Positions 17,190 to 26,157 of a stretch of 64,000 nucleotides of DNA are shown here, piece after piece. This DNA comes from Pseudomonas reidholzensis (GTDB taxonomy: Bacteria; Pseudomonadota; Gammaproteobacteria; Pseudomonadales; Pseudomonadaceae): contig NZ_UNOZ01000013.1 of the NCBI RefSeq assembly GCF_900536025.1, positions 434,001-498,000 of the forward strand, read 5' to 3'. The translations under genes were made by a program, and so were the position numbers. How positions within the stretch are numbered: the first letter of the stretch is position 1; the number at the start of each line of letters is the position of its first letter. The notes under the pieces are model-generated. The model ran no database searches and was not told the origin of the DNA. It was given only the letters and a program-made list of their open reading frames with translations.

Positions 17190-18160
17190 ACGCCGCGCTG
17201 AGGGGGTTGCTGTTGTGTGGCTTGCTGCTGCCCACTGCGCCGGTGTGGGCCGGGTGCAACACCACGACGACCGCGCCGGCGAGCTTTGGTACGGTCAACT
17301 CGACCCTGGTGCGCGGTACGGTGCAGACCGCGACCACGGGGAATGCGGGGCTGCAGTGCACCGGTTCGCTGTTGGCATTGCTGACCAATAATGACCACTT
17401 CTACGCCACCATCACCGCCACGGGTACCAACGGCCTGGTGGGGCCTACCGGGGACGTGATTCCCTACACGATCTATGGCAACGCCACCACCAGCTTTCCC
17501 ATCACCCGCGGCACCCAGTTCGATTTCGCGCCCAACGGCATCATCGATGCGCTCGGTCTGCTCAATGGCACAGCGCCGAAGACCGTGCCGCTGTATTTCA
17601 GGACGGTGATAGGGGCCAACGTGGCTGCCGGCGTGTATCAGGAAACCTTGAGCATTGCCTGGGTCTGGAACTATTGCCCCGGGATTGGCCTGGGCGGCCT
17701 GTGCATCGGGCGTGATATCGGTTCGGGTAGCCAGAACCTGACCATCAGCCTGACCGTGACCAACGACTGCCAGATCACCACGCCGAACATCGTCTTCAAC
17801 AGTGCGCCGGTGGTCAGTGGCTTCGGTACGGTGAGCCAGAGTGTGAACATTGCCTGTACCAAGGGCAGCAACTACACGGTCGGGCTGGACGACGGGCTGA
17901 ACGTGTCGGGAGGGCGGCGGCGGATGAAATCGCCGGCCAACAACTACCTGGCGTACGACATCTTCAAGAGTGCGGGGGCTGTGCGCTGGGGGTCGCTGAG
18001 CGCGGCCAGGCGGGCCAGCAGCGATGCCAACGTGAACGGGGGGCCAGGGACCGGGACGGGCAGCCAGGTGTTCAACTACAACGCCAAGGTGTACACCGAC
18101 CAGGCCACGCCGCCGGCGGCGACCTATACCGACAGCGTGATCCTCGACGTGCAGTTCTGA
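17186..18160 (+). CDS. two-domain tip adhesin of Csu-type pilus (CsuE-like)
   Basis: 324 aa from the ATG at 17186, which overlaps the usher stop. A signal peptide (LLLCGLLLPTAPVWA) precedes two spore-coat-U domains. The first (about 25-170) has cysteines in AGCNTTTT and GLQCTGS; the second (about 190-324) has NDCQITTP and NIACTKG and ends in a donor strand TDSVILDVQF. One-domain subunits plus a two-domain last gene is the arrangement of csu operons, where the last product is the surface-binding tip. Adhesion to abiotic surfaces is inferred from that family. Confidence 0.9.
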   Translation: MNAALRGLLLCGLLLPTAPVWAGCNTTTTAPASFGTVNSTLVRGTVQTATTGNAGLQCTGSLLALLTNNDHFYATITATGTNGLVGPTGDVIPYTIYGNATTSFPITRGTQFDFAPNGIIDALGLLNGTAPKTVPLYFRTVIGANVAAGVYQETLSIAWVWNYCPGIGLGGLCIGRDIGSGSQNLTISLTVTNDCQITTPNIVFNSAPVVSGFGTVSQSVNIACTKGSNYTVGLDDGLNVSGGRRRMKSPANNYLAYDIFKSAGAVRWGSLSAARRASSDANVNGGPGTGTGSQVFNYNAKVYTDQATPPAATYTDSVILDVQF

Positions 18161-18181
18161 GGTGGGTGCGGCGTCTGAATT

Positions 18182-18300
18182 GGGGCTGCTGTGCAGCCCT
18201 TCGCGGGTAAACCCGCTCCCACAGGGACCGCGGGATGCTGCAGAGCGACGCGGTCTATGTGGGAGCGGGTTTACCCGCGAAGGGCCGCAAAGCGGCCCCA
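18182..18300. repeat. REP pair nested in a larger inverted repeat
   Basis: REP units at about 18197-18224 and 18258-18284 in opposite orientation, with outer GGGGCTGC/GCGGCCCC-type arms (18182-18199 and 18282-18299). They occupy the convergent gap between the pilus operon and the carboxypeptidase gene and may serve as a bidirectional transcription barrier. Confidence 0.9.
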
Positions 18301-18307
18301 AAGCCCG

Positions 18308-19456
18308 TCAGCGCAGATCCTTGACCATTTTCCCCAAGGTCTCCAGCACAGCCCCGGCCAACGCCTTCGACCGCTCGCCAGACCACCCAGTGAGGGCATT
18401 GGGCGCATCATCATGGTCCTTGAACGGCATCTCCAGGGTCAGCGACAGGCAATCATAAGCCTGGCCCACCGCATTGCAGGCCAGGGTCAGGTTCGCCTGC
18501 CCCGGCTGGTCCCGGGTATAGCCATGCACCGTCTGGAAGTCCTCGGTCACGCTGCACAAGGTACTGCGGAACTGCGCCTCGAGCGTTTCCAGGCGCGGGC
18601 TGTAACCCGGGTTGCCTTCACAGGCCGCGGTGAACACATGCGGAATCTCTTCATCGCCATGCACGTCGATAAACGCATCGACCCCGTACTGCTTCATCTG
18701 CGCCTGGGCGAAAAACACCTCGGGGGTAAACTCGACACTGGCGTCCTGCCAGGCACGGTTGAGGTCCTTGCCCTTGAAGTTGGTGCGCAGGTGGCCGAGG
18801 AACGCGCCATCCGGGTTCATGTTGGGGATCAGGTACAGGTCGGCTTCGGCGAGCAGCGCCTGAACCGTCGCGTCGTTGCCTTCGAGGCGGTCGATCACGC
18901 CTTCCATGAACCACTCGGCCATGTGCTCGCCCGGGTGTTGCTGGGCGATCAGCCACAGTTTGCGCTTGCCCGCCGCGCCATCGCCTGCGCGCAACAGCGG
19001 AATATCGCGACCCTGCACACTGCGCCCGCTGGCCAGCAGGTCGACGCCGGGCAACTGACGGGCACGTTCGATCAACTGGTTGTGCCGGGCGCGTGGATAG
19101 GGTTCGAAGTAGGCGAACCAGGCCTGTGGCTGCTCGGCCTGCAACTCGAACAGCAGCGCCGTGCCATCGAACTGGCTGGGCACCCGGAACCAGCTTTTCT
19201 GGTCGTAGGAGGCGACGGCCTGATAACCGTGCCAGGCGTTCTTGTAGGAAGACTGGCCGACATTGTCGAGGCTGAAACGGTGGGTCTGGCCCAGGGTCAG
19301 GCCGTCGACCTTGAAGTGAAACCACTGAAAGTGGTCGCTGTGGCTATCCGGGCGGATCGCCAGGTGCACCCGGCTCGGGTCGCTGGCGTCCAGCACCTGG
19401 ATATTGCCGGAATCGAAATCGCAGTCGATCTGCAGGGGGGACAGCGTCACGGTCAT
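18308..19456 (-). CDS. M14-family cytosolic carboxypeptidase (CCP subfamily)
   Basis: 382 aa, no signal peptide. An N-terminal beta domain (1-120; FQWFHFKV and the SYDQKSWFRVP block) precedes a zinc carboxypeptidase domain. Zinc ligands are H174 and E177 in QHPGEHM and H266 in FIDVHGDE; substrate residues are in NPDGA and KDLNR, and a late glutamate in LTLEMPF is the likely catalytic base. This two-domain form is that of cytosolic carboxypeptidases related to eukaryotic tubulin deglutamylases, with a known structure from P. aeruginosa. The bacterial substrate is unknown. Single gene, 85 bp downstream of the next gene's stop. Confidence 0.9.
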   Translation of the reverse strand: MTVTLSPLQIDCDFDSGNIQVLDASDPSRVHLAIRPDSHSDHFQWFHFKVDGLTLGQTHRFSLDNVGQSSYKNAWHGYQAVASYDQKSWFRVPSQFDGTALLFELQAEQPQAWFAYFEPYPRARHNQLIERARQLPGVDLLASGRSVQGRDIPLLRAGDGAAGKRKLWLIAQQHPGEHMAEWFMEGVIDRLEGNDATVQALLAEADLYLIPNMNPDGAFLGHLRTNFKGKDLNRAWQDASVEFTPEVFFAQAQMKQYGVDAFIDVHGDEEIPHVFTAACEGNPGYSPRLETLEAQFRSTLCSVTEDFQTVHGYTRDQPGQANLTLACNAVGQAYDCLSLTLEMPFKDHDDAPNALTGWSGERSKALAGAVLETLGKMVKDLR

Positions 19457-19541
19457 TGCCAGGCTCCTGATGGCTTTGTTGTGACGTTACTCTACACCCC
19501 TGCGCCCGCCATGGGGCGCGTTGGCCAAGGTTGCCGCGGGT

Positions 19542-20057
19542 TCAGGCCCAGTAGTCGAAGGCGAGCAGGGCGGCGACACCGAGGCTCAGGGCAATCGAGC
19601 AGCCGCCCAGCGACAGCGCCGCGCGGCCTTGCCGGTACCAGCCGTCATGGCCCAGCTGGCGCGCCGGCGCCAGCAGGCTGCGCCAGCGCAATTCGGTTTC
19701 ATGAAAGGCCTGCACGTGCTCGGGGGCGGCGTCGAGCCAGCGGCGAAAGTCGATCCGCTCGCTGGCGGTCACCTGCGGGCTTTGCAAGCGCACATACCAT
19801 TGCCCGGCCACGCTGGCCACGGCATCACCCTGCGGGCGTGCGGTTTGCAGCGCCTGGTTCATGTGCCGTTCGATGCTCAGCAGGGGCAGGTCGAGGCGCC
19901 CCGCGAGGGTGGCGAAGTCGAGTTGATCGAGGCGGTTGAGCAGAAACACTTGCTGCACGCGCCGGGGCAGGCGCTTGAGGCTGTGCAACAGGTCATCCTC
20001 GGTCGGGGCCGAGTCGGTATGGGGCGCGTGTTCAAGGGGCAGCAGCAGGCGGGTCAT
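19542..20057 (-). CDS. fusion of sigma factor region 4 with FecR N-terminal domain and one membrane segment
   Basis: 171 aa from the ATG at 20057, chosen for AAGGAG 6-7 bases upstream. Residues 22-72 resemble FecI-type sigma region 4 (LPRRVQQVFLLNRLDQLDFA and a helix-turn-helix to SIERHMNQAL). Residues 78-126 match the DUF4880 cytoplasmic domain of FecR anti-sigma proteins (GQWYVRLQS, WLDAAPEHVQAF). Residues 147-167 are a hydrophobic segment followed by a three-residue tail. Sigma region 2 and the FecR periplasmic domain are absent, so it cannot work as an ordinary sigma factor or signalling anti-sigma factor. A Fur-box-like site lies upstream and PrrF is the next locus. A modulator of iron-signalling sigma factors is a guess. 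Confidence 0.75.
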   Translation of the reverse strand: MTRLLLPLEHAPHTDSAPTEDDLLHSLKRLPRRVQQVFLLNRLDQLDFATLAGRLDLPLLSIERHMNQALQTARPQGDAVASVAGQWYVRLQSPQVTASERIDFRRWLDAAPEHVQAFHETELRWRSLLAPARQLGHDGWYRQGRAALSLGGCSIALSLGVAALLAFDYWA

Positions 20058-20124
20058 GTATTGCTCCTTGCTCTGGTGTCGGGGTGGGGGCATCTTCCCT
20101 GATGCGCAGCCAGCTTAATCGTAA

Positions 20125-20139
20125 CGAGATTGATTCTCA
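20125..20139 (-). promoter_or_regulatory. putative Fur box upstream of the sigma4-FecR fusion gene
   Basis: On the minus strand TGAGAATCAATCTCG, a 7-1-7 inverted repeat close to the Fur pattern TGATAATNATTATCA (about 10 of 14 positions). It lies about 70 bp before the start codon. Iron repression is inferred. Confidence 0.45.
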
Positions 20140-20245
20140 AGTGCTGTTTGCGCAAAACGTTGTAACAACCATTCACCAAATGACACACCTTTGCTATCAT
20201 CGCGGCCATTCAAGCGGTAACCCTTCTTCATTAGCCTGAAGAGCC

Positions 20246-20275
20246 AAAAAAAAAGACCCGGCAAAAAGCCGGGTC
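20246..20275 (-). terminator. Rho-independent terminator of PrrF
   Basis: The 8-bp stem GACCCGGC/GCCGGGTC (20255-20262 with 20268-20275) has a 5-nt loop and is followed on the minus strand by a run of nine T (20246-20254). Confidence 0.92.
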
Positions 20276-20361
20276 AAAAACCGTGATTAGCCTGATGAGG
20301 AGATAATCTGAGAGTCCGACCTAAGGTCTCCAGGTTATCCAGCGGGTCTCGCGACCTGCTG
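20246..20361 (-). ncRNA. prrF: PrrF-type iron-responsive small RNA
   Basis: About 116 nt. The minus-strand sequence contains AGATTATCTCCTCATCAG (20292-20309 on the plus strand), which I recognise as the core of Pseudomonas PrrF RNAs that pairs with mRNAs of iron-containing proteins. It begins just after a Fur-box-like promoter and ends in a Rho-independent terminator. PrrF is made when iron is scarce, with Hfq, and lowers sodB-type and TCA-cycle transcripts; that function is family knowledge. Only one copy is here, as expected for species in which the two copies are unlinked. No protein gene is visible in 20140-20492. Confidence 0.88.
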
Positions 20362-20364
20362 AGT

Positions 20365-20395
20365 GCAATAATAATCGTTATCATTTGTCAGTCAA
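20365..20395 (-). promoter_or_regulatory. PrrF promoter with overlapping Fur box
   Basis: On the minus strand, -35 TTGACT (20390-20395) and -10 TATTAT (20368-20373) are 16 bp apart, placing the start near 20361. The plus-strand stretch AATAATCGTTATCATT inside it resembles the Fur consensus GATAATGATAATCATTATC and covers the -10 and spacer, so Fur with iron would block transcription. Confidence 0.7.
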
Positions 20396-20492
20396 ATGTT
20401 ATTTGCGTTATCCGGTAAAAAACTTTTACCGGTGCACCTCCTCTGTCCCGGCAATCGGGGCCTTTGCCGTTGGTTGGCCGTCACGTCTTCGC

Positions 20493-20807
20493 TCAAATCC
20501 CCTCTGTGTGCCCCGGCTTCTTGTGCTCCAGCAGCGACCTGGCCATGTTGATCATGTGCATCGTCGCGAGCGTCACTTCGCGTGCCATGCCGTCTTGATG
20601 GCAGGCGGTTTCGTGGGCGGTCGCGGCGGCGCAGCGCAGCAGGCCGAGGGCATGCTCATACGCCTGGAGGTGGGTAACGCCGGGTTGTAGTGCCCAGACC
20701 TTGTTGTCCAGGTTGGGGCGATCCGGGGTGGGGTTGAGGTAGTAGTCGAGCGCGCGGCGCGCGGCTTCGCTGTCGAGATCTGTTTCGTCGTTTTTCTGCA
20801 AATTCAT
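20493..20807 (-). CDS. DUF3077-like small protein
   Basis: 104 aa, soluble and largely helical. It has the pattern of a group of small Pseudomonas proteins of unknown function: an acidic N-terminus, a RALDYYLNP segment, then a helical bundle with ALGLLRCAAATAHETA and MHMINMARSLLE. The recognition is by memory of the family, so treat the DUF number with care. It is divergent from the CI/LexA-like regulator; 128 bp separate the two starts and hold a palindrome, so regulation by that protein is plausible. Confidence 0.65.
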   Translation of the reverse strand: MNLQKNDETDLDSEAARRALDYYLNPTPDRPNLDNKVWALQPGVTHLQAYEHALGLLRCAAATAHETACHQDGMAREVTLATMHMINMARSLLEHKKPGHTEGI

Positions 20808-20901
20808 CTGGATACCTTCGATTCCCTTTCAAGGACACTGAATTCAGAGGATAGGTCAATCTGTATTAATTGGCTGATTCAAGATAATTCACAATGTGTA
20901 T

Positions 20902-20912
20902 TGAACGGTTCA
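20902..20912. promoter_or_regulatory. palindromic operator candidate
   Basis: TGAACGGTTCA, a perfect 11-bp palindrome 24 bp before the start of the CI/LexA-like gene, flanked by ACAAT (20891) and ATTGT (20923-20927) arms. Position suggests an autoregulatory site that could also govern the divergent small gene. Confidence 0.4.
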
Positions 20913-20935
20913 GTACAGTCCGTATTGTTTCGGCC

Positions 20936-21589
20936 ATGGAAAACTGGAACGAATTTCTCGCGCGCTACAAGCGCGAACACAAGCTGAGCCAGCTCAAGCT
21001 CGCTGAGCGCCTGCACATGACTCAGGGCGGCGTCGGCCATTGGCTGCGCGGTACGCGCAAGCCGACCCTGAAGACCATCAATGAAAAGATCGAAGCGCTG
21101 GGCTTGGTGTACCTGCAGGCGCAGGTGATGGTGGTCGAGCGCGATGTGGTGCGAGAAGCGCACGGCACTTACGCTTCCGAGCGGCCGTTGTCGGCTGAGG
21201 CGCTGCGCTATGCCAGTTTTCGTTTTCCGGTGCTGAAGTGGGCTGATCTGCAGGGGGATCTGCCCCTGGCGGGTGAGTTGCAGGAGCAGACCGATTATCT
21301 GCCCGCCGGCAATGCCTACTGGTTACCGGTGGAAAACGACTCGATGAATGCGCCGAGCGGCAAGAGCGTGCCCGAGGGGATGCTGGTGCTGGTCGACAGC
21401 GGGCTCGAGGTTGAGCCGGGCAAGTTGGTGATTGCGCGGCAGCCGGGGAAGTCGGCGGTGCTGCGGCAGTTGATCGAGGAGGGCGGTGAAAGGTTGCTCA
21501 GGCCCTTGAATACGCGGTATCCGACGGTGTTGTGTGAAGAAGGGTGTGAGTTTCTCGGGGTTGTGGTGCGGGTTCACGGGATTTTCTAG
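20936..21589 (+). CDS. CI/LexA-like transcriptional regulator (HTH plus S24 domain)
   Basis: 217 aa from the ATG at 20936; a start 42 bp upstream would read through the operator region. Residues 6-60 are a Cro/CI helix-turn-helix (LSQLKLAERLHMTQGGVGHW). Residues about 100-217 form an S24/LexA-type fold with an Ala-Gly bond (A112-G113, LPLAGEL) and the nucleophile S136 in ENDSMNAP. The lysine of the Ser-Lys dyad, expected at about 176 (in GKSAVLRQL), is leucine, so RecA-stimulated self-cleavage is doubtful. No phage genes surround it. Likely a repressor of itself and of the divergent small gene. Confidence 0.85.
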   Translation: MENWNEFLARYKREHKLSQLKLAERLHMTQGGVGHWLRGTRKPTLKTINEKIEALGLVYLQAQVMVVERDVVREAHGTYASERPLSAEALRYASFRFPVLKWADLQGDLPLAGELQEQTDYLPAGNAYWLPVENDSMNAPSGKSVPEGMLVLVDSGLEVEPGKLVIARQPGKSAVLRQLIEEGGERLLRPLNTRYPTVLCEEGCEFLGVVVRVHGIF

Positions 21590-21730
21590 AGCGGACCGCG
21601 TTTTGGCTGACAGGCGCATGCCACTGGCTTCTCTAGGGGGGCGCTCGATCTGAAGGGCCGCAAAAGGCTCAAGGCATGCACTTGGTGGCCTTCATGCGAT
21701 TATGATTGGTGGACGAGCCAAGAAACTGCC

Positions 21731-21750
21731 AGGGCCGCAAAGCGGCCCCA
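21731..21750 (-). terminator. hairpin after liuD
   Basis: GGGGCCGCTTTGCGGCCCT on the minus strand folds into a strong stem 18 bp after the liuD stop. There is no T run, so it may be a REP-related palindrome rather than a true intrinsic terminator. Confidence 0.5.
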
Positions 21751-21767
21751 GAATCTTCAGTCAGGCC

Positions 21768-23717
21768 TCACTCCACCTCAACCAGCACCGCACCCTCGCC
21801 AACCATATCCCCCTCCTGACAGAACAGCGCCTTCACCGTCCCCGCCTCGGGCGCACGAATGCTGTGCTCCATCTTCATCGCCTCCAGCACCACCAGCGCG
21901 GTCCCAGCCTCGACCACCTGCCCAGGCGCGACCAGCACACGCACGATGCTGCCGTTCATGGGTGCACTCAGCCCGCCCTGATGCCCATGGCTCGCTTCAG
22001 CCTCGGCAATCGGGTCAAAGGCACTCACCGCATGCACGTCGCCGTCCCAGCGCAGGTACAGCGTGCCCCCTCGGCGAATCGCCAGGTGCCGCCGGCGCAC
22101 GCCATCGCGCTCAACACACAATTGCTCCCCCTCAAGCCGCAAGCTCGACGCAGCACTGCGCTCCAGCGCCACCGCCTGGTCTTGCCCGCCACTCACCAGG
22201 TGCAGGCTGCTGCGCGCCGGCAAGCCCAGTCGCAGCCCGTCGCGCGCCGCCCAGGGTGAGGCAGGATCATCGCCGCGAACCTGCGCCGGCTGCCCCTGCA
22301 ACCACGCCTCGGCCGCCGCCTCCCAGAACTCGGCTGGCAACGCCCCAGGCGCTGGTAACAGCACCTCCTGATGCCGTGGAATAAACCCGGTATCCAGCTC
22401 CGCGGCAGCAAACGCCGGGTGCGCGAGGATCCGCCGCAAGAACGCGATATTGCTCTTCACCCCGCCTATGGCGAACTCATCGAGCATCGCCAGCAAGCGC
22501 AAACGCGCCTGTTCACGGTCTTCGCCCCAGGCAATCAGCTTGCCCAGCATCGGGTCGTAGAACGGCGAAACGCTGTCGCCCTCGCTGACCCCACTGTCGA
22601 CCCGCCGGCCTTCGCCCGGCGCCGACTCGCGGTACAGGCTCAAGGTGCCGGTGGCCGGCAAGAATTCGTTGGCCGGGTCCTCGGCATACAGCCGCACTTC
22701 GATGGCATGCCCCATCAGCGGCACCTGCGCCTGGCTGATCGGCAGCGGCTCGCCACGTGCCACGCGGATCTGCCAGGCCACCAGGTCGAGGCCCGTGATC
22801 GCTTCGGTGACCGGGTGCTCGACCTGCAGGCGGGTGTTCATCTCCATGAAGAAGAACTCGCCGCGGGCATCGAGCAGAAACTCCACGGTGCCGGCGCCGA
22901 CATAACCGATCGCCTGCGCCGCACGCACCGCTGCTTCGCCCATGGCCTGGCGCAGCGCCGGCGCAAGGCCTGGTGCGGGTGCTTCTTCGACCACTTTCTG
23001 GTGACGACGCTGGATCGAGCAGTCGCGCTCATTGAGGTACAGGCAGTTGCCGTGCTGGTCGGCGAACACCTGGATCTCGACATGGCGCGGCTTCAATACG
23101 TACTTTTCCACCAGCATCCGCGCGTCGCCGAACGACGACTGCGCCTCACGCTGCGCCGAGGCCAGGGCATCGGCCAGCTGGCCTTCTTCCTCGACGACTT
23201 TCATGCCCTTGCCACCGCCACCGGCGCTGGCCTTGAGCAGCACCGGGTAGCCGATCCGCTCGGCGGCGGCGCGGAAGGTGTCGAGGTCCTGGGCGTCGCC
23301 GTGATAGCCCGGCACCAAGGGCACCCCGGCGGTTTCCATCAGTGCCTTGGCCGCCGACTTGCTGCCCATCGCGTCGATGGCGCTGGCCGGCGGGCCGAGG
23401 AAGATCAGCCCGGCCTGTTCGATGGCCCGGGCAAAGCCGGCGTTCTCGGAGAGAAAGCCATAGCCCGGATGAATCGCCTGGGCGCCGCTGGCCTTGGCCG
23501 CCGCCAGCAGCTTGGCGATGTCCAGGTAGCTCTCGGCCGCCTTGCTGCCGCCAAGGTCGATACGGGTATCGGCCTCGCGAGCATGGCGCGCCTCGCGGTC
23601 GATGGCGCTGTGCACGGCAACCGTGGTGAGGCCCATGGCCTTGGCCGTGCGCATGACCCGGCAGGCGATTTCACCGCGGTTGGCGACCAGCAGGGTGGTC
23701 AGCGTGGGGTGGCTCAT
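21768..23717 (-). CDS. liuD: methylcrotonyl-CoA carboxylase, biotin-carrying alpha subunit
   Basis: 649 aa. Biotin carboxylase part 1-445 (LLVANRGEIACRVMRTAKAM, ATP-grasp loop ASAGGGGKGMKVV, and the FFMEMNTRLQVEHPVTE block) and a C-terminal biotinyl domain with K615 in VLEAMKMEH. It carboxylates biotin and, with the beta subunit, converts 3-methylcrotonyl-CoA to 3-methylglutaconyl-CoA in leucine breakdown. It is the last gene of the leftward liu operon, overlapping liuC by 4 bp. CAAGGAG lies 9 bases before the start. HMG-CoA lyase (liuE), which follows in P. aeruginosa, is not here. Confidence 0.96.
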   Translation of the reverse strand: MSHPTLTTLLVANRGEIACRVMRTAKAMGLTTVAVHSAIDREARHAREADTRIDLGGSKAAESYLDIAKLLAAAKASGAQAIHPGYGFLSENAGFARAIEQAGLIFLGPPASAIDAMGSKSAAKALMETAGVPLVPGYHGDAQDLDTFRAAAERIGYPVLLKASAGGGGKGMKVVEEEGQLADALASAQREAQSSFGDARMLVEKYVLKPRHVEIQVFADQHGNCLYLNERDCSIQRRHQKVVEEAPAPGLAPALRQAMGEAAVRAAQAIGYVGAGTVEFLLDARGEFFFMEMNTRLQVEHPVTEAITGLDLVAWQIRVARGEPLPISQAQVPLMGHAIEVRLYAEDPANEFLPATGTLSLYRESAPGEGRRVDSGVSEGDSVSPFYDPMLGKLIAWGEDREQARLRLLAMLDEFAIGGVKSNIAFLRRILAHPAFAAAELDTGFIPRHQEVLLPAPGALPAEFWEAAAEAWLQGQPAQVRGDDPASPWAARDGLRLGLPARSSLHLVSGGQDQAVALERSAASSLRLEGEQLCVERDGVRRRHLAIRRGGTLYLRWDGDVHAVSAFDPIAEAEASHGHQGGLSAPMNGSIVRVLVAPGQVVEAGTALVVLEAMKMEHSIRAPEAGTVKALFCQEGDMVGEGAVLVEVE

Positions 23718-24526
23718 GGGCGCGGCTCCTTGTCAAAGTCTTGCCAGGCGGGCCGGCGTTTTTCCAGAAAGGCGCGCAGGCCTTCCTGGCCTTCAGGGCT
23801 GACGCGGATGCGCGCAATGCTGTTTTCACAGTAGCGGCGCACGGCCGGGGTCAGTTCGCCGTGGCCCACCTCGCGCAGCAGCTCCTTGCTGGCGCGCAGG
23901 GCTTGCGGGCTGTTCAGCAGCAGGTTGTCGACCCAGGCCGCGACCTGCTGGTCGAGCTCGGCGGCAGGATAGGCCTCAGCCAGCAGGCCCAGCTCACGTG
24001 CGCGCAGGCCGCTGAAACGTTCGGCGGTGAGCGCGTAGCGGCGCGCGGCGCGTTCGCCGATGGCCTTGACCACGAACGGGCTGATCACCGCCGGGGCCAG
24101 GCCGATGCGCACTTCCGACAGGCACAGCTGGGCGTCTTCGCTGCCGATGGCCATGTCGCAGCAACTGATCAACCCCAGCGCACCGCCAAAGGCCGCGCCG
24201 TGCACCACCGCCAGGGTCGGCAGCTTGAGGTTGTGCAGGTTGTACATCAAGTCGCCGAGCTCGTGGGCGTCGTCCAGGTTGGTGTGGAAGTCGAGCTGCG
24301 CGGACTGCTGCATCCAGGCCAGGTCGGCGCCGGCGCTGAAGTGCCGGCCACGGCCGCGCAGCAGCACGAAGCGCAGGCTGGCGTCGGCGCCGAGCTGGTC
24401 GATGGCGACGATCAGTTCACGGATCATCTGCGCATTGAAGGCGTTGTTCTTGTCTGCACGATTCAACCACAAGGTGGCGAAGCCGCGAGGGTCCTTGATC
24501 AGTTCAAGGGTGCTGAATTCGCTCAT
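23714..24526 (-). CDS. liuC: 3-methylglutaconyl-CoA hydratase (enoyl-CoA hydratase family)
   Basis: 270 aa crotonase-fold protein. Oxyanion-hole segments are FSAGADLAWM (about residue 65) and GAAFGGALGLISCCD, the latter with the usual HGAAFGG pattern. It hydrates 3-methylglutaconyl-CoA to HMG-CoA, the step between the carboxylase and HMG-CoA lyase. Placement between liuB and liuD is what distinguishes it from other enoyl-CoA hydratases. Its stop overlaps the liuD start and it begins 4 bp after the liuB stop, so the operon is tightly packed. Confidence 0.94.
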   Translation of the reverse strand: MSEFSTLELIKDPRGFATLWLNRADKNNAFNAQMIRELIVAIDQLGADASLRFVLLRGRGRHFSAGADLAWMQQSAQLDFHTNLDDAHELGDLMYNLHNLKLPTLAVVHGAAFGGALGLISCCDMAIGSEDAQLCLSEVRIGLAPAVISPFVVKAIGERAARRYALTAERFSGLRARELGLLAEAYPAAELDQQVAAWVDNLLLNSPQALRASKELLREVGHGELTPAVRRYCENSIARIRVSPEGQEGLRAFLEKRRPAWQDFDKEPRP

Positions 24527-24530
24527 GGGG

Positions 24531-26138
<1,608 letters not shown>

Positions 26139-26157
26139 TGGCGCCAGTTCCTTGTGC

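Noticed and set aside
20894..20935. Upstream start for the CI/LexA-like regulator
   Set aside because: It would translate through the palindromic operator region, and the extra residues do not resemble the family; the ATG at 20936 begins directly before the helix-turn-helix.
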